A stretch of 64,000 bases of DNA, from positions 248,001 to 312,000 of the forward strand of contig CAWAEG010000003.1 of the NCBI GenBank assembly GCA_963780895.1. The letters run 5' to 3'. Of this stretch, positions 25,407-33,709 are shown in pieces (the stretch's first letter is position 1; each line of letters opens with the position of its first letter). The notes under the pieces are model-generated. The model was not told where the DNA came from. It saw nothing but the letters and a program-made list of their open reading frames with translations, and made no database searches. Source of the stretch: DASQFI01 sp963780895 (lineage in GTDB: Bacteria > Acidobacteriota > Vicinamibacteria > Vicinamibacterales > SCN-69-37). The translations under genes were made by a program, and so were the position numbers.

Positions 25407-26933
25407 ATGTTCGAGGCGGCCGAGCTCGAGAGTGCGATCACGAAGGCGCAATACAAGGCGCGGGCACCGCGCCTCCGGACCGATCTGCTCGAGGCGCAGC
25501 GCCGTCTCCGCGAACACGGGCGCTTCCCCGTCATCATCGTCTTTGCCGGCGTGGATGGCGCGGGCAAGAGCGAGACCGTCAAGCTGCTGAACGAGTGGAT
25601 GGACCCGCGGTGGCTCGTCACGACGGCGTTCGGCGACCCGTCCGATGAAGAATCCGAGCGGCCGCTATTCTGGCGGTACTGGCGCGCGTTGCCGCCGCGC
25701 GGCCGGGTGGGCCTGTATCTGAGCACCTGGTACTCGCCGCCGCTGCTGAACCGGGTCTATCGCCGGATCAAGATCGCCGAGTTCGACGAGGCGTTGAGCC
25801 GGATCGTCCAGTTCGAGCAGGCGCTGGCCGACGATGGCGCGCTGATCCTCAAGTTCTGGATGCATCTCGGGCGCGACGCGCACAAGAAACGCTTGAAGAA
25901 ACTGCAGCGCAACAAGCTCACCCGCTGGCGCGTCAGCAAGCTGCAGTGGCGTCACTGGAAGATGGGCGACAAGTTCGTGGCCGCGGGCGAGCGCATTATT
26001 GAGCGGACGAGCACTGGACAGGCGCCGTGGACGATCGTGGAGGGATTCGACGAGCGGTACCGGACGATCACCATCGCGACGGCGATTCGAGACGCGATAG
26101 AGAGGCGCCTTCGCGCCGCCGGCGCTTCGGCGAGTCAGGCGACGGCCGGCCCCGCGCCGGCGAAGACGTCGTCAGAGACATCGCCAGTGGAAAAAACCGT
26201 TCGCCGCCCACCCGACGCGCGGATGATCCTCGAGCACCTCGACATGACGCAGAAGATCGACAAGCAGGAGTTCTCGCGCAAGCTCGAGGAACGCCAGGGC
26301 CGGCTCAACCGGCTGCATCGCAGGTCGGTCACCCGCGGGCTCTCGACGATCCTCGTGTTCGAAGGCTGGGACGCCGCCGGAAAAGGCGGCGCGATCCGCC
26401 GCGTCACCGCCGCGCTCGACGCGCGCGCGTCACGGGTGGTGCCCATCGCCGCCCCGAACGACGAAGAGCGCGCCCATCACTACCTCTGGCGCTTCTGGCG
26501 GCACCTGCCGCGCGCGGGCGTGGTCACGGTTTTCGACCGGAGCTGGTACGGCCGCGTGCTGGTCGAGCGCGTCGAGGGATTCGCGGCGCCGGCGGACTGG
26601 CAGCGCGCCTACCACGAGATCAACGCGTTCGAGGAGCAGCTCGCCGATCACGGCATCGTGCTCGTGAAGTTCTGGATGCACGTCACGCCCGATGAACAGC
26701 TGCGCCGCTTCAAGGATCGTGAGCGAGCGGCGTTCAAGCGCTGGAAGCTCACCGAGGAGGACTGGCGCAACCGCGAACGCTGGAACGACTACGCGCGCGC
26801 GGTGAACGAGATGGTCGAACGGACGAGCACGCACCTCGCACCCTGGACGCTCGTCGAAGCGAACGACAAATGCTTCGCCAGAATCAAGGTGCTCGATACC
26901 GTGAACAAGAGCCTGGAGAAGGCGCTGGATTGA
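25407..26933 (+). CDS. pap: Two-domain PPK2 enzyme, polyphosphate:AMP phosphotransferase-like
   Basis: A 508-residue protein made of two tandem PPK2 (P-loop kinase) domains. The first (about 20-235) has Walker A 'GVDGAGKSE' (48-56) but a weakened Walker B region 'LSTWYSPPLLNRV'. The second (about 285-505) has 'GWDAAGKGG' (about 319-327) and the intact 'FDRSWYGRVLVERV' lid/Walker B motif. Fused two-domain PPK2s are the PAP type that phosphorylates AMP to ADP with polyphosphate, the N-terminal domain being structural. Ala/Pro-rich linker between domains (about 232-265). It connects with the Ppx/GppA phosphatase at 35350 in polyphosphate metabolism. Confidence 0.9.
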   Translation: MFEAAELESAITKAQYKARAPRLRTDLLEAQRRLREHGRFPVIIVFAGVDGAGKSETVKLLNEWMDPRWLVTTAFGDPSDEESERPLFWRYWRALPPRGRVGLYLSTWYSPPLLNRVYRRIKIAEFDEALSRIVQFEQALADDGALILKFWMHLGRDAHKKRLKKLQRNKLTRWRVSKLQWRHWKMGDKFVAAGERIIERTSTGQAPWTIVEGFDERYRTITIATAIRDAIERRLRAAGASASQATAGPAPAKTSSETSPVEKTVRRPPDARMILEHLDMTQKIDKQEFSRKLEERQGRLNRLHRRSVTRGLSTILVFEGWDAAGKGGAIRRVTAALDARASRVVPIAAPNDEERAHHYLWRFWRHLPRAGVVTVFDRSWYGRVLVERVEGFAAPADWQRAYHEINAFEEQLADHGIVLVKFWMHVTPDEQLRRFKDRERAAFKRWKLTEEDWRNRERWNDYARAVNEMVERTSTHLAPWTLVEANDKCFARIKVLDTVNKSLEKALD

Positions 26934-26957
26934 GAGGCTGGTGACCGGCCGCTGGAC

Positions 26958-27082
26958 CGTTTTCCAGATCGGTGTCGCGTGTTCCGGCCGTCGCCGCTTG
27001 CCGCAAGGCAGCGTGATCGGGCCTGCCTCGCGGCGCTCGCAAAGGTCGGGCGCCGGAACACGCGACACCGATCTGGAAAACG
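26958..27082. repeat. Long palindromic element, family 3 (31-base perfect arms)
   Basis: Perfect 31-base inverted repeats (26958-26988 and 27052-27082) around a 63-base interior that contains smaller hairpins. It lies between the convergent PPK2 and exported-protein genes. The overall size and plan match the family 2 elements (24-base arms, about 63-base interior), but the sequence is different. It is far longer than needed for a terminator, so I regard it as a MITE- or REP-like element that may also terminate transcription. Confidence 0.85.
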
Positions 27083-27153
27083 CTGTAGTGTCCCGAGGTC
27101 CGCCTTCGCGCGAAGCGCTGCGACGAGACTCGCCGTAGCCTTGGCGGGGCCGG

Positions 27154-28836
27154 TTATTCTCCCCGCTCCACGCCCACGAGCTTCCATGCCTGTCCTGTCC
27201 GCGTGAAAAATACCCGCACCGGGATCTTCCATGACGCCTGCGCGCCCCCGGTGGCGGCAATTTCGACCTTGATGAAGGTGTTAGGCGCCGACGGCAGCCC
27301 GGCCGGCGCTCGAAGACGCGGACCGGCGCCCGACGTCTCGCCGATCGGCTGCGTCGCACGGGTCTGGTTGTCGAAGCTCGACCACACGGCGCGGTACCCG
27401 CCGGGATCCACCCCGGCTCCGGCATCGACCGCCGCGTTGGCGAACGTCAGGTCGCCGCCATCGCTCAGGGCAAAGTCCACCAACGGATTCACGCCGGCCA
27501 GCCAGGTCTTCACGACTTTGTCGCGCCGCTTGATGAGGGTCGCCGTGATGTATTCGGCGGCGCGCGGATCCGAGTACTTCACTTTATCGACCACCGCGCG
27601 AATCGTCTCGTTGGTGAACCGCGAGACGATCCGCGCCGCCCAGAACGCATCGTCGGGCCGCATGTTCCGGAACGCCGAGTTGGGGTATTCCGGTTTCCAC
27701 TTCTCGGGGTCGAAGAAGTCCCCTTCGAAGCGTCCGACGGATGCCGGCACGTCCGGATACGTGTAGTGCAGCCAGTCCCGCGTGTACAGGCCGAGCGTCG
27801 CCAAAGTCAGCCAGCCCGGCCGCGACTCGAAGATGTACTCATTGCCGGGCCGGTGCCGCTGGGAGTACACGGTGCCGCTGCCCATGATCGACCCGAAGTC
27901 GAACATGTAGTGCTTGACGTAGTTGCGGGCACCTTCGGTCGTGAGGAAGTCGAGGCTGTTCACGCCGCGGGAGTCGTCGTGGTTGAGCCACGCGCCGAAC
28001 ACGCGCGCACCGCGCAGTTCTCGCCGATGCTCGTGCGGGACGATGTCGTTCGGATCGTCCGGCCGGGTGCCGTAGTATCGGAAGTTGCCGAGCGGCTTGC
28101 CCGCCGCGAACCGGCTGGCCAGCACGCGGAACCTGCCGTTCGGCAGCCGCGCGGACCGCCCATAGACCTTCTCCAGATCGAGCTTCGTCAAGGCGCGCCG
28201 CTCGCCAATCAGTGGATCGAAGACCCTGGCCTTCGGGTCGATCACGACCTTCTCCGGATCGAACTCGGTGATGTACACCTCGACCACGTGATAGCCGAGG
28301 GCGTGATAGAAGGCCGTGCCGATCATCTCGACGCCAGTCGCCAGCTCCGGATTCGACGGCGGATCGAACTCGATCTGATATGTCCAGCCCGCCTTGTCCT
28401 TCATCCGGAATCCGGGCTGGACCCCGGTGGACTTACCGCCCGATACGATCCAGCCCTCGAGCGAGACGCCGGGCAGCGAATCGGGCCCTCGGACGATCTC
28501 TTCCACGGACATCTGCCGGCGTCCGATTCGATTCGTGAACCAGCTCGAGTCCGGGACTTCGTCAACCGTATTCACGTTCATGGCGCGTACGTCGCGCGTC
28601 TCGCCGAGATCGGCGAACGTGTTGGCCACGAAGTCGTAGAGGTTCGAGTCCTCGATCACGCCGGTCTTCGACGCGTCCAGCACCTTGTCGTCGTCGACCC
28701 AGATCGGATCGTCGGGATAGAAGCGCGGTGGGGCCGACGCTGACAGCGCGGCCGCGCCGGCGAGAGCGGGAATCAGCAGGGCCCGCAGCGCGCGTTTAGA
28801 AAATGCCGCCGAAGACGATGTGAAGGTGTTTGCCAT
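27154..28836 (-). CDS. Exported protein paired with BamA/TamA-like barrel, unknown function
   Basis: A 560-residue protein with an N-terminal signal-like segment (about residues 14-36, 'RALLIPALAGAAALSASA') and then a large globular part with conserved-looking acidic and aromatic blocks ('WVDDDKVLDASKTG', 'GAWLNHDDSRGVNSLDF', 'FDFGSIMGSG'). The Asp-rich 'HDDSRGVNSLDF' and 'FDFGS' elements recall the catalytic-loop and metal-binding patterns of HipA/CotH-like atypical kinase folds; this is only a suggestion. The Met at 28836 overlaps the upstream barrel gene by 41 bases, so the two are tightly coupled. No family assignment. Confidence 0.78.
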   Translation of the reverse strand: MANTFTSSSAAFSKRALRALLIPALAGAAALSASAPPRFYPDDPIWVDDDKVLDASKTGVIEDSNLYDFVANTFADLGETRDVRAMNVNTVDEVPDSSWFTNRIGRRQMSVEEIVRGPDSLPGVSLEGWIVSGGKSTGVQPGFRMKDKAGWTYQIEFDPPSNPELATGVEMIGTAFYHALGYHVVEVYITEFDPEKVVIDPKARVFDPLIGERRALTKLDLEKVYGRSARLPNGRFRVLASRFAAGKPLGNFRYYGTRPDDPNDIVPHEHRRELRGARVFGAWLNHDDSRGVNSLDFLTTEGARNYVKHYMFDFGSIMGSGTVYSQRHRPGNEYIFESRPGWLTLATLGLYTRDWLHYTYPDVPASVGRFEGDFFDPEKWKPEYPNSAFRNMRPDDAFWAARIVSRFTNETIRAVVDKVKYSDPRAAEYITATLIKRRDKVVKTWLAGVNPLVDFALSDGGDLTFANAAVDAGAGVDPGGYRAVWSSFDNQTRATQPIGETSGAGPRLRAPAGLPSAPNTFIKVEIAATGGAQASWKIPVRVFFTRTGQAWKLVGVERGE

Positions 28837-30020
28837 CTTTGCTGCCAAAGGCCGCATCGACGCGCACGACGATGCCGTTGTCCGTGTTGAATCGAAACCC
28901 AATGCCATAGTCGTGCTCGAGCGACTTGAAGTTCAAGTCCTCCCGGCGCATCGCGACTTTCCCGGCATCGTAGAAGATCGCCCCGTCGAACGCGGACCAG
29001 ATCTCCCAGCGGTACTCGCCCTGCAGAAGAATGGAATGCAGGCCGCGAAATCGGTACGCGCGGAATCCGCGGAGCGTGGTGTTGCCGCCGAGCGTTGGCA
29101 GGAGGAAGAACGGCACGCGCTCGTTTTCGTCGAGATCTGTCGTCGCCAGCCGGATGCGTCCCGCGAGCACGCGGCGCTCGGCGAGGAAGCTGACGAACTG
29201 GCCCAGCTCGAGATCGACCCGGGTGAAATCCAGGCCGAAGTCGCGGCGATTGTCGTAGCGGCTGACGTCGAACCGGTAATAGCCGCCCTTTCGCGCGTTG
29301 AGCGGTTGACGGTAGTCGAACGTGACGTGTCCCAGGGTCCGCACGAACTCATGCTCGGCCTGGAGTCCAGGCGCGTTGAAGTCGTCGAAGATCTCTTCTA
29401 TCGACGGCACTCTGGGGTTGCTGCCGCGGCCGACGGTCGGCCACAGGTACTCCACGCCGCCGCCAAACGTCAGCGGGCGGACGGGCTGCACGACCAGTTG
29501 TCCACCGACGTACTCTCCGTCAACGCCGAACGACACACGGTTGCTCCGGAGCGAGTCTGGTCCGAGACCGAAGAAGTCCTCCTGCGGATAGTCGTACTTG
29601 CGCACGTAGCCTTCGGCCATCACACGATCCCTGGGCGCAAGCGGGTACCGGGCTTTCGCCTCGAGGGCCCAGTATCTTTTCAGCGAGCCGGCAGCCCAGA
29701 GATCGATGCTGCCACGGCCTTTCACGAGCGAGCGATCGCGGTATCCGCCACCGTACGCAAAGCCGCTGCCGGTCGTGAGACTGCCGAACCTCGCGTAGAT
29801 CCCGTCGCGCTGAAGCAGCGGCACGATGCGCAGCTCCGCCAGGTCCATCGCGCGCTCGAGCCCGTTGTCTTCGTACGGCTTGCTGTTGCGCTGCTTCTCT
29901 TCGCGCTGGCGCTGGAGCTCCTCAGCGCGGGTCGGTGGGCTCGGTGGTGGTTTGGGCGCCCGCCGCCGAGCCGAGAGCGAACAGCACGCAGACGAACGCT
30001 GAAACGACAAGTCGCGTCAT
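28796..30020 (-). CDS. BamA/TamA-family outer-membrane protein (frame break after signal peptide)
   Basis: From 29925 to 28796 the frame encodes a 16-strand-like barrel resembling the bacterial surface antigen (D15/BamA/TamA) domain, including 'LPTLGGNTTLRGFRAYRFRG' and a C-terminus ending in Phe ('GGIF'). A signal peptide is found at 30020 in a different frame: 'MTRLVVSAFVCVLFALGSAA' and then 'GAQ', stopping at a TGA (29922-29924). Deleting one base in 29925-29950 joins the signal peptide directly to the barrel frame. The gene is therefore one unit with a +1 frame break, probably a sequence error. No POTRA domain is apparent; the N-terminal part is a short charged coil. It should sit in the outer membrane and work with the exported neighbour. 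Confidence 0.82.
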
Positions 30021-30086
30021 CGACCAATCCGGCATTGTATCGGGATTCGGCGCGCTGTCACGACGGAGCGACGGCAACACGGATAG

Positions 30087-30092
30087 TATGAT
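30087..30092 (+). promoter_or_regulatory. Candidate -10 box for the Npt-like carrier gene
   Basis: TATGAT in AGTATGATG, 45 bases before the ATG at 30137; same context as at 6024. No obvious -35 box. Confidence 0.35.
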
Positions 30093-30136
30093 GCCACCCT
30101 GGGGACGGGAGCCGACGCCCGTTTCCGTGGAGGTCT

Positions 30137-31546
30137 ATGGCGAATCCTCCGAGCTCCCCCTCCGACCCGCGCACGGTCAGTAGCCATCCAGAGCTGGAGT
30201 CGCACCATTCGTTCCCGGCGTTCAGGACCGTCGGCGAGCCGTCGAAGAGCGGGCTCGAGCGGTTCCTCTCGCTCTTCTCGGACGTTCGGGGGGGCGAAGG
30301 CGGCAGCGCGCTGTTGCTGGCCTTCAACGTCTTCCTGATCCTGGCCGCGTCGTATCTCATCCGTAACGCGCGCGCAGTCCTCATTCTGACGGAAGGACAA
30401 CCGCTCGGCCTGACAGGTTCCCAGGCGCAGGCCGTGCTCTCCGGATTCATGGCCATCCTGCTGATCGGGGTGATTCCGCTGTATGGATGGGTCGCGTCTC
30501 GCGTGCGGCGCGTGCTGTTGATCAGCATCACGACGACGTTCTTCGCTCTGGATCTGGTCGTGTTCGCGGCGCTTGGCGCTGCCGGCACGCCGCTCTCTGC
30601 CGTGTTCTTCATCTGGGCCGGAATCTTCAACGTCTTCATGCTCGCGATGTTCTGGGGATTCGCCAACGACATCTATACGGAAGCTCAGGGCCGGCGCCTC
30701 TTTCCGATGATTGGCGTTGGCGCGTCGGTCGGCGCGTTGGTCGGAGCGGAAAGCATCCGGCCGCTCGTCAGGTACCTGGAGTTCACCCCCTACACCGTGA
30801 TGGTGACGGCGGCCGCCGTCATCATGGTCGCGCTCGGGGTCACCTACCTGGTGAATCAGCGGGAGACCGCCCGCGCCGACGGGCACGCAGCCAAGTCCAA
30901 TCTGGAACCGCTCAGCCGTGAGGGCGGCTTCACGCTGGTCGTCAAGGACCGCTATCTCACGTGGATCTTTCTGCTGATGATCGTCGTGAACATCGTGAAC
31001 TCGACCGGCAATTACCTGCTGTACACGCTGGTCGAAACCTACTCCGACACGATTCCCGACCTGAAGGCGCGACAGGACTACGTCTCGCTGTTTCAGGGAT
31101 CCTTCGACGCGCTGGTGTCGCGAGTGACGTTGGTCCTGCAGTTGTTCGCGACGTCCCGCCTGATCCGGTGGTTCGGCGTACGAGGGTCACTCTTCATTCT
31201 GCCGCTGATTGCGCTGGGCAACTACTCGATCATCGCGGTGGCGCCGATCCTCGCCATCATCCGGATCGGGAAGGTGCTCGAGAACAGCGGAGACTATTCG
31301 ATTCAGAACACGGTTCGCCAGGCGTTGTTTTTGCCGACGTCGCGAGAGGCCAAGTACAAAGCCAAAGCCGCGATCGATACCTTCGGCCAGCGAACCGGCG
31401 ATGTCCTCGCGGCCGTTGTCGTCATTACCGGAGGCTTCCTCGGATTCGCGCTCATGACCTTCGCGCTCATCAACGTCGCACTCACGGCCGCGTGGCTCTG
31501 GATTGCGAGGCAGATTGCGCGGGAGCACAAGAAGAAGACGGGCTGA
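30137..31546 (+). CDS. Npt1/Npt2 (ATP/ADP translocase)-like MFS carrier
   Basis: A 469-residue protein with a soluble N-terminus of about 45 residues and about 11-12 transmembrane helices. Features shared with the nucleotide transporter (NTT/Npt) branch of the major facilitator superfamily are the first-helix 'ASYLIRNARAVLIL' and 'FIWAGIFNVFMLAMFWGFANDIYTEAQGRRLFPMIG' region (quoted in part) and 'KVLENSGDYSIQNTVRQALFLPTSREAKYKAKAAIDTF' near the C-terminus (also in part). NTT proteins exchange ATP for ADP or import nucleotides in intracellular bacteria and plastids; homologues in free-living bacteria have no settled substrate. GGAGG at 30129-30133 precedes the ATG. It converges on a second, HEAT-tailed carrier of the same family. 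Confidence 0.85.
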   Translation: MANPPSSPSDPRTVSSHPELESHHSFPAFRTVGEPSKSGLERFLSLFSDVRGGEGGSALLLAFNVFLILAASYLIRNARAVLILTEGQPLGLTGSQAQAVLSGFMAILLIGVIPLYGWVASRVRRVLLISITTTFFALDLVVFAALGAAGTPLSAVFFIWAGIFNVFMLAMFWGFANDIYTEAQGRRLFPMIGVGASVGALVGAESIRPLVRYLEFTPYTVMVTAAAVIMVALGVTYLVNQRETARADGHAAKSNLEPLSREGGFTLVVKDRYLTWIFLLMIVVNIVNSTGNYLLYTLVETYSDTIPDLKARQDYVSLFQGSFDALVSRVTLVLQLFATSRLIRWFGVRGSLFILPLIALGNYSIIAVAPILAIIRIGKVLENSGDYSIQNTVRQALFLPTSREAKYKAKAAIDTFGQRTGDVLAAVVVITGGFLGFALMTFALINVALTAAWLWIARQIAREHKKKTG

Positions 31547-31557
31547 GAAGATCAGCC
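31541..31557. terminator. Short hairpin between convergent carrier genes
   Basis: Six-base arms GGCTGA and TCAGCC with a GAAGA loop; the left arm contains the stop of the plus-strand carrier. Only 18 bases separate the two stops, so this is the only candidate terminator for both genes. Confidence 0.4.
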
Positions 31558-31564
31558 TCCGAGC

Positions 31565-33697
31565 CTATTTCCTGAGCTTTTCAGGATCGATCGCAGGCAT
31601 TTCCGTCGAGAGCCGCAGTTGCTCGAGCGCCTTCTCGGGCGACGTGCGCTCGGACGGCGTGCGCGGAGGCACGTCGACGACCTGCCAGAGCCTCGCGAGA
31701 ATCGGCGGTGGAAGAACGCTTTCGAGATATTCGAGCGCGAGGCCGCGAAGGCCGGGGTTCGACGAGCGGATGCCGAAGAGTGCGACCTCCAGGGGTTCGC
31801 GCGGCAGGACCGCCGCGAGCAGCGCAAAGACGTGCTCGAGGTTGCGGTGGCTGAGGTCGGTCGGATCGGGATCTTCGTCCCGGTCCGGCTGATCGATCAG
31901 GCGGTGGCCCTGCCAGACCTGCAGCGGGACGGACAGCTCGCGTTCGACGTGCTCGAACGCGACGCGGGGGTCCACGCTGAGCGAACTGTCCCTTGCCAGC
32001 ATGCGATCCATCGCGCGCCCGCATTGATAGCGCACTTCGAAGCGCGCGTCGTCGAGGCCAAGCAGGAGGCCGTCGAGCGCCCGGCGTGACGTGAGCGTCC
32101 CGAGAATTCTCGGGATCCGGCGCCGGACGGCGAAGTCCGTCGCCGGATCGACCAGCACGTCCACCAGCAGCCCGACGTGCGAGCCGGCCACCCGCTCCAG
32201 CACGAGGCGCGCCTTCGCCACGAGGTCGTCCCAGGCCAGGAGATCGATCACCTGAGAAACCTGCGACCGGTCGGGTTTCGTCAGCCGGTCGAGCGCGGCT
32301 TCGACGCGCGCGCGATCGCCCGACCGCAGCTCACCGAGCAGGCGGAGCCGCGGATCCTCCTTTCGCGGCGCGGTCATCACGACCGTCTTGTGCGACCTGG
32401 TTTCGGCAACCGGCGGCGCCACTGGGAGATTGATGATCGTCCAGGCCGTGTCGGTTCCGAGGATGACCGGCGTGTGCTCGGCGTGTCTGACGAGTTGCTG
32501 TTCGACGACGCCGAGGTAGAGGCGGTCGAGCCGGCGGCCCAACCAGAGCGCGGCGGCCGTCAGCAGGACCACCGCGCCCAGCAGCTCGCGAGCGAGGAAC
32601 ACCACGCTCGTCAACAGCAGCACCTGCACGATGAGCGCGCCCAGCGTCTCGCCGGCGCGGTCGCAGGTGACGTCGATGAACGTCTTGATCCGCCGGCGTT
32701 CGGCGGCGTCCATGGGCACGAAGAACAGCTCGTACCCGCTTCGGAAGAGCGAGTTTCTGAAGACGGCATCGATGCCGCGCACAAGGACGATGAGCTGCCA
32801 GACCGGGAACAGGAGCACGATCGCGCTCGCCAGTCCGACGCTCGCGGGAAGCGTGGACATCGTCTGGCCGATGCCGACCCGCTGGAGAATCCGGCCGGAG
32901 GCCGCCTGTGCCCCGAACGATGCCAGCTGGACCGCTCCGTAGAACACCGCGAAGAAGCCCAGCAGCCCCGCGCCGGTCTGCATCTTATCCGCCGCCATCC
33001 ACTTGAGAAGGTAGTCGAGAACGCCCGCCCCGGCGGTGACCAGCACCATCATCAGCGCGATCGTCCGGAGGTGCGGCGATTCGCGCAGCGCCTGGAACGC
33101 GAACACACGATCCGACGGCGCTTGATCGGTCCCCGGCAGCAGCACCGGCGCCTGCCCCAGCCACAACACGCCGACCGCGCAGAGAATGTGAAGCGCGGCG
33201 AGAAGCAGCAAGACCGAATCGACCGGGAGCGCCATGGCGATCCATGCCGCCGCACCGCCGCCGAGCACACCGCCCACCGTGCCTGTCGCCGCGATGCGCC
33301 CGAAACTCTGCCGCGCGCTCCGTGGATCGAACCGCTCGCTGACGATCGACCAGAATCCCGAGAGCAGCAGCGCCCCGAGTCCGGCCACATGTAAATAAAT
33401 GACCACCGCCACCCACTGCTGCTGGCTCGAGAGCTGCCACTCGACAACGTGCGCGGACGCGCTGAGCAGAAAGCCGGCGGGCACCACGATGCGCGGACCG
33501 TAGCGCTCGAGGAGCCGCGCGAACACCGGCACGACGGCGACGACGGGCACAGAGGCCGCCACCACCATCAGCGGCAGGGCCGTCGTCGGCCAGACCGCGA
33601 GGAATGCGGCGTCGCGCAAGGCCTTCGACGCGACCTGGTGCGCCAGCATCACGGCCGCCGTGGCCATGGCCACCCGGGTGACGTCCTTCGTAGTCAC
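31565..33697 (-). CDS. Npt/NTT-like MFS carrier with C-terminal HEAT-like repeats
   Basis: A 710-residue protein. Residues about 1-400 form 11-12 transmembrane helices of the nucleotide-transporter-like MFS branch ('SGFWSIVSERFDPRSARQSFG', in part, and 'FRNSLFRSGYELFFVPM' followed by 'KTFIDVTCDRAGE'). After a cytosolic linker, residues about 475-700 are alpha-helical repeats ('VLVDPATDFAVRRRIPRIL', 'LLLGLDDARFEVRYQCGRAM', 'GIRSSNPGLRGLALEYLESV') of HEAT type. The HEAT tail would be a cytosolic protein-binding platform. The start is 12 bases after the stop of the membrane Ser/Thr kinase gene, so it is the third gene of a Ppx-kinase-carrier run. Substrate unknown; nucleotides are an inference from family. 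Confidence 0.85.
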   Translation of the reverse strand: MTTKDVTRVAMATAAVMLAHQVASKALRDAAFLAVWPTTALPLMVVAASVPVVAVVPVFARLLERYGPRIVVPAGFLLSASAHVVEWQLSSQQQWVAVVIYLHVAGLGALLLSGFWSIVSERFDPRSARQSFGRIAATGTVGGVLGGGAAAWIAMALPVDSVLLLLAALHILCAVGVLWLGQAPVLLPGTDQAPSDRVFAFQALRESPHLRTIALMMVLVTAGAGVLDYLLKWMAADKMQTGAGLLGFFAVFYGAVQLASFGAQAASGRILQRVGIGQTMSTLPASVGLASAIVLLFPVWQLIVLVRGIDAVFRNSLFRSGYELFFVPMDAAERRRIKTFIDVTCDRAGETLGALIVQVLLLTSVVFLARELLGAVVLLTAAALWLGRRLDRLYLGVVEQQLVRHAEHTPVILGTDTAWTIINLPVAPPVAETRSHKTVVMTAPRKEDPRLRLLGELRSGDRARVEAALDRLTKPDRSQVSQVIDLLAWDDLVAKARLVLERVAGSHVGLLVDVLVDPATDFAVRRRIPRILGTLTSRRALDGLLLGLDDARFEVRYQCGRAMDRMLARDSSLSVDPRVAFEHVERELSVPLQVWQGHRLIDQPDRDEDPDPTDLSHRNLEHVFALLAAVLPREPLEVALFGIRSSNPGLRGLALEYLESVLPPPILARLWQVVDVPPRTPSERTSPEKALEQLRLSTEMPAIDPEKLRK

Positions 33698-33709
33698 ACG
33701 TGGATCACA

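Noticed and set aside
32177..33394. 405-codon plus-strand open frame
   Set aside because: Antisense to the HEAT-tailed carrier; Arg/Glu/His-rich shadow with no domain.
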